This document shows, in pieces, positions 41,539 to 44,880 of a stretch of 44,880 nt of DNA. Each line of letters starts with the position of its first letter. Positions within the stretch are counted from its first letter, which is position 1. The position numbers and the translations under genes are program-made. The stretch comes from Desulfomonilaceae bacterium. GTDB lineage: Bacteria; Desulfobacterota; Desulfomonilia; Desulfomonilales; Desulfomonilaceae. Under the pieces are notes generated by a model. The model searched no databases and had not been told where the DNA came from. It saw nothing but the letters and a program-made list of their open reading frames with translations. The DNA lies in contig JAVHLK010000034.1 in NCBI GenBank assembly GCA_031082285.1, positions 1-44,880 on the forward strand, written 5' to 3'.

Positions 41539-41670
41539 TAATGGCGCATCGTGCGCTCTGCATACCCAATTTCCGAGGCGAAGCCCCGGAGGGCCTGCCG
41601 GCGGGCAAGGACTTTCACGTCCTGTTGTGCCTTTGCCGGCATCAAAGTTCAGACAAATGGCTGGAATCGT

Positions 41671-42984
41671 ATGATGACTCGGGATGAGAAGGGAACCCTG
41701 GTTTGGATCCTCGCGGCCGCGTTCGCGATCAGGGCCGCGATACCTCTGATCGCCTACGGAATCGCCGGCGACGTCGCGGTCTTCCACAACCCCGACACCA
41801 TGGAGTACGTGCTCCCGGCCAAGAGCCTCCTCAATGGCGGATCGTACGCAGTGGACGGCGTCCCGGAAATCGTGCGCACTCCGGGGTACTCCTTGCTGCT
41901 CGTGCCCGGTATCCTCCTCGGGCACCTTGAGTTGGTGACGATCCTGCTTCAGGTGACGGCCGGCGTGTTCACCGTGTTTCTGGTGTACAAGCTCGGCATG
42001 GTACTGTGGCAAGACGCACGCGTTGCGGTCACGGCCGCGGCCCTCTACGCGGTGGAACCCCTTGCAATAACCTATGCAAGTTTCCTTTTCACGGAAACGT
42101 TTTTCACCACGTTCCTGACCGCAGGCGGGCTGTTTCTGGTAAGGAACCTCACTACCGGACGCACGCGGGACGCAGCGATCGCCGGCGGTCTTCTCGCGGC
42201 CGCGGCCTACGTGAGGCCCATCGCCATGTTCCTGCCGTTCCCGATCGCCTGCGCGATGATTCTCTTCGATCCCCGCGGAAAACGGTTGAGTCGTCGGTCC
42301 CTTGCGCAGCCCATCGCCTTCTTGGCCGTATTCGTGATACTCGTGGTACCGTGGCAGGTTCGCAACTACGTTCACACGGGATATTTCGGCTTTTCCGCGA
42401 TATCGGACCATAATCTCCACTTCTCGACGCAGGCCGCGATCCTTGCCCACGAGACCGGAGTACCGTTCCTCACCGTGCAGGAGCGCATGGGGTTTACCGA
42501 TCCGGACGTGTACTTCGGGCTCCATCCCGAGCAACGTGAATGGAGTCAAGCTGAAATCGCTCAATGGCGCAAGAGGGAAGGCATCAACGCCATCCTGCAA
42601 TACCCGCGGACTTACGTGCTGCTGGCTCTGGAGGCCGCGGTGTGGGCAATCCGCGATACCGCGGCCTCCGGATACATCACGCTGTTCGCGGTCGACCCTT
42701 CGTCGTCCTGGGGATCGATCGCGTCCATGACTCTCAAGGGGGCGTGCGCCGTGCTGCTTCTGGGGTACTATTTCTTCGCAGGAGTTGCGGTCGTGTATCG
42801 GGGAATCTTTCGGGACGCACGCATCGCATGTATGGTGGTCGTATGCGCCTACTTCATTCTGACCGCTGCGGCAACGGGCATTGGTTTCGCACGGTTCAGA
42901 CTCCCCATCATGCCGATACTCTGTGCACTTGCCGCGTACGGCATACCGGTGGCCATGGAACGTATGCGCCGCGCTTCACGGTGA
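41671..42984 (+). CDS. GT-C family membrane glycosyltransferase (PMT/ArnT-like)
   Basis: The 437-residue protein has about ten to eleven membrane helices and the first-loop acidic pattern of the dolichyl/undecaprenyl-phosphate-sugar glycosyltransferases: HNPDTMEYVLPAKSLLNGGSY near residues 39-60, followed by VRTPGYSLLLVPG. Such enzymes use a polyprenyl-phosphate sugar as donor on the periplasmic side. Two adjacent ATG codons (41671, 41674) start it with a weak Shine-Dalgarno; an upstream extension is not plausible. It may add a side sugar to the polymer or glycosylate a surface protein. Confidence 0.82.
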   Translation: MMTRDEKGTLVWILAAAFAIRAAIPLIAYGIAGDVAVFHNPDTMEYVLPAKSLLNGGSYAVDGVPEIVRTPGYSLLLVPGILLGHLELVTILLQVTAGVFTVFLVYKLGMVLWQDARVAVTAAALYAVEPLAITYASFLFTETFFTTFLTAGGLFLVRNLTTGRTRDAAIAGGLLAAAAYVRPIAMFLPFPIACAMILFDPRGKRLSRRSLAQPIAFLAVFVILVVPWQVRNYVHTGYFGFSAISDHNLHFSTQAAILAHETGVPFLTVQERMGFTDPDVYFGLHPEQREWSQAEIAQWRKREGINAILQYPRTYVLLALEAAVWAIRDTAASGYITLFAVDPSSSWGSIASMTLKGACAVLLLGYYFFAGVAVVYRGIFRDARIACMVVVCAYFILTAAATGIGFARFRLPIMPILCALAAYGIPVAMERMRRASR

Positions 42985-43006
42985 GCGTTTTTTCGGACCG
43001 GGGTCT

Positions 43007-43036
43007 TTGACAAATCACATGTGCCGTGCATAGCAT
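43007..43036 (+). promoter_or_regulatory. Candidate promoter for the second polymerase-like gene
   Basis: TTGACA (43007-43012), 18 bases, TAGCAT (43031-43036), then a leader of about 100 bases before ATG 43144. Confidence 0.45.
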
Positions 43037-43143
43037 AGTGTACGCCGTCGATACGACGCGGACATGTCCACGGCCCAATCGACGGACGGCTTTCGCCGAC
43101 GTATGTGCGCCGAGCGTCGTTGCTTTAACCGGGAGGCAAACGG

Positions 43144-44616
43144 ATGATAAGAGATACCTCAGTACTGTACAGAGGCCCGTTGACCGCTCTCATGGCCGTA
43201 TTCCTCGTATTCGTGGCAGCCTACATCTATGTGGGGGCATTCGCAATCGGATACCGGCCGGTGGTGCTTGTGATCGGGGGAGCATTCTTTTTCTTGGGTT
43301 GCACTCTGTTTGCAAGGGAACTCAGGCAATTTCTCGTGTTCGCCGCGCTGTTCTGCATACCGCTCCAATTCGGGTACCACGTTGTACACATTCCCCTTGT
43401 GGACTCCGAAGTACAGCCCTTTGCGTCCGGGATCGCGATAGACAGCGTCGACGTCATCGTGCTCTTGCTCTATGTCCATTGGGCCTTTCTCCTGTCCGCC
43501 AAGCGCGTATCGGGGTTCACGTTGGGAAACCCCGTCGGAGGGCTGCTCCTTTCTTGGATTGCATTCTGTCTTGTCACAAGCCTCTGGTTGTCTCAGGCAT
43601 TGGAGTACAGCATTTTTGAGATCGTGGTGTTGTTCAAAGGCTTCCTCCTGTACTTCTATCTGGTGAACAACACACGGACCGAGGAGGACGTGAAGGTCAT
43701 CGTGGCCGCGCTTATCGTAGGAGCGGTCGCTCATTCGGTATACATAATCGGACAGTTCGTGACCGGGTGGAACTATACCATTCACGGCGTTCTCGAAACC
43801 TATGTCGGCCCGGAAGGTTTCCGGTCGGTAGGGTTCTTCGGAAGCCCCGACGCGGCGTCCGCGATGATGTCGCTGGTATTGCCGATCCTCATCTGTTTTC
43901 TCTTTGTGCAGAAAAGCAGGCCGTTGCGAGTACTCGCCGTCGTGTCCATCGCATCGATCATCGTCGCGCTCATGTGTACCAAAGTTCGAGCAACCGCGGG
44001 AGCCCTCTTGGTGTCGACCACGATCGTCGTCATGGTCAGTTACACGAGAGGCTGGGTGTCTCAACGAACGGTGCTCGCCTTTACCGTCGTGGGACTCCTT
44101 GTCGTGGCCGTACTCTCCCCGTTTTTGTACGAGCGATTTGCAAAGGGCACCTGGGGCGAGGATCGCATGCCGCTCGCGTTTACCGCGGTGAACATGTTCT
44201 GGGAGCACTGGATCGGCGGTATCGGCATCAACAACTACCACGTTGCGTTCCAACGGTATTTGCCTCAAGAGTACAGGTACACGTGGCCGTACGTGGTGCA
44301 CATAGAGTACCTCTATCGGCTGGCCGAGACCGGCATAGTCGGCTTTACACTCTACTACGCAATGATCGTGGCAATGATGGTCAAGCTCTGGAGGGGGCTG
44401 AGAACATCCGTTCCCTGGGTATTCGTCCTGTCGCTCGGAATCTTTTCAGGCATGACCGGTTCGTTGTTCCACCGGTTCTTTTCCGCGTACCACTATGTGA
44501 ACCTGTTCATTTTCTTCTGCGTGCTTCTCGCGCTCGCGGTAACCGCGGACCGATACGGCAGAGCTGAGGCAACGGTCGAGGCCGACAAGGCGGGAGTTCC
44601 GGGGACAAAACGCTGA
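43144..44616 (+). CDS. O-antigen ligase/polymerase family membrane protein (Wzy_C), second
   Basis: The 490-residue protein has about ten to twelve membrane helices and the Wzy_C signature: CTKVRATAGALLVSTTIVVMV in the helical core and a long periplasmic loop with GGIGINNYHVAFQRYLP before the last helices. It should polymerise or ligate lipid-linked repeat units in the periplasm. GGGAGG lies about seven bases before ATG 43144. It differs from the polymerase-like protein at 16025, so the locus codes for two such activities. The protein ends with a charged cytosolic tail. Confidence 0.88.
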   Translation: MIRDTSVLYRGPLTALMAVFLVFVAAYIYVGAFAIGYRPVVLVIGGAFFFLGCTLFARELRQFLVFAALFCIPLQFGYHVVHIPLVDSEVQPFASGIAIDSVDVIVLLLYVHWAFLLSAKRVSGFTLGNPVGGLLLSWIAFCLVTSLWLSQALEYSIFEIVVLFKGFLLYFYLVNNTRTEEDVKVIVAALIVGAVAHSVYIIGQFVTGWNYTIHGVLETYVGPEGFRSVGFFGSPDAASAMMSLVLPILICFLFVQKSRPLRVLAVVSIASIIVALMCTKVRATAGALLVSTTIVVMVSYTRGWVSQRTVLAFTVVGLLVVAVLSPFLYERFAKGTWGEDRMPLAFTAVNMFWEHWIGGIGINNYHVAFQRYLPQEYRYTWPYVVHIEYLYRLAETGIVGFTLYYAMIVAMMVKLWRGLRTSVPWVFVLSLGIFSGMTGSLFHRFFSAYHYVNLFIFFCVLLALAVTADRYGRAEATVEADKAGVPGTKR

Positions 44617-44726
44617 TCTTCTCAACGGATGGGCGGGCCTTCACGGCATGGGTCCTTGGGGGCTTGCTCACACATCGCATGCCCCGGTAGTCCGTGCCAT
44701 GTCGCAAAGAGCGGTGTGTACCTGCC

Positions 44727-44742
44727 CCCCTTTTCTAAGGGG
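44727..44742. other. Short stem-loop in the right-edge non-coding stretch
   Basis: CCCCTT pairs with AAGGGG around TTCT. It lies 110 bases after the last gene. Nothing else is recognisable from 44617 to the window end. Confidence 0.4.
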
Positions 44743-44880
44743 TAAACCTTGGCCCCAAGCCGGGGTGGATTTTCGTGGTCGGTTGTGATTATCCGTCATG
44801 GCGGTTCGCGGGAAGGATGGGCACCGGTAATGGCTGTAAACGCCGTATGGTTCATAGCATGCATGATGTTGCGCTTTGAA

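Larger units (their letters stand above)
41295..41670. other. Intergenic region with stem-loops and G-runs
   Basis: These 376 bases contain a REP-like stem (41414-41436), a long G7/C7 stem-loop (41510-41538), a CCCGCG-CGCGGG hairpin near 41390, and an AGGAC-GTCCT stem near 41609. Short frames through it have no acceptable ribosome site (the GGAGGAGG at 41442 leads only to a four-codon frame, ATGAAAGTCTCTTGA). It looks like accumulated palindromic elements. Confidence 0.6.

Noticed and set aside
40777-42600. 607-codon minus-strand open frame opposite the deacetylase end and GT-C gene
   Set aside because: It crosses two well-supported plus-strand genes and a palindrome-rich gap; the translation is rich in Arg, Gly and His with no recognisable domain.

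Overview
The window is a moderately GC-rich bacterial chromosome segment with dense protein coding, frequent GTG and TTG starts, and short AT-rich promoter islands. The gene set suggests a deltaproteobacterium in the broad sense (Desulfobacterota or Syntrophobacteria-like): a B12-dependent acyl-CoA mutase large subunit without its B12 domain, next to an acyl-CoA synthetase; an O-acetylhomoserine sulfhydrylase; type I QueF; PilZ proteins with a short helical N-terminal domain; and a large exopolysaccharide locus. This placement is an inference from gene content, not a sequence match. I saw no rRNA, tRNA, CRISPR array, transposase or prophage gene.

Left part (1-15984), mixed metabolism and signalling. 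A truncated acyl-CoA synthetase (minus) is divergent from the mutase large subunit. A three-gene plus-strand group follows: an exported beta-rich protein, a membrane-anchored class I amidotransferase and a His-rich metal-binding protein. Then come metY-type sulfhydrylase (minus), a hypothetical protein, and a two-gene signalling operon made of a soluble PAS histidine kinase and a receiver-plus-histidine-kinase hybrid. A 48-residue small gene overlaps a lipoprotein gene. After that are several small exported or hypothetical genes, a pair of about 150-bp direct repeats with internal hairpins, an orphan EcfT subunit and queF.

Right part (16025-44616), a polysaccharide locus. It has two O-antigen-polymerase/ligase-like membrane proteins, two polyprenyl-phosphate sugar-phosphate transferases, a Wzx flippase, a Wzz-like co-polymerase without a kinase domain, two GT4 glycosyltransferases, a GT-C glycosyltransferase, two UDP-GlcNAc 2-epimerases, a CapK/PaaK-like adenylate-forming enzyme, a NodB-type deacetylase and a secreted beta-helix protein. 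Two tandem PilZ proteins suggest c-di-GMP input. The duplicated key steps suggest two polymer pathways or a composite locus. No outer-membrane exporter or tyrosine autokinase is present in the window.

The most unusual block is 19327-23424, inside this locus. Two tandem exported retropepsin-like proteases (pfam05618 type) are divergent from a two-gene operon encoding an inactive-transglutaminase/7TM protein and a RimK-like ATP-grasp ligase. The families are known to co-occur, but their substrate is not established. The doubled protease and the embedding among glycan genes suggest an envelope peptide-ligation/cleavage system linked to surface polysaccharide. Two Pro-rich exported proteins far apart (11580-11894 and 36415-36762) each have a near-consensus sigma-70 promoter, and the histidine kinase gene at 7196 looks leaderless.
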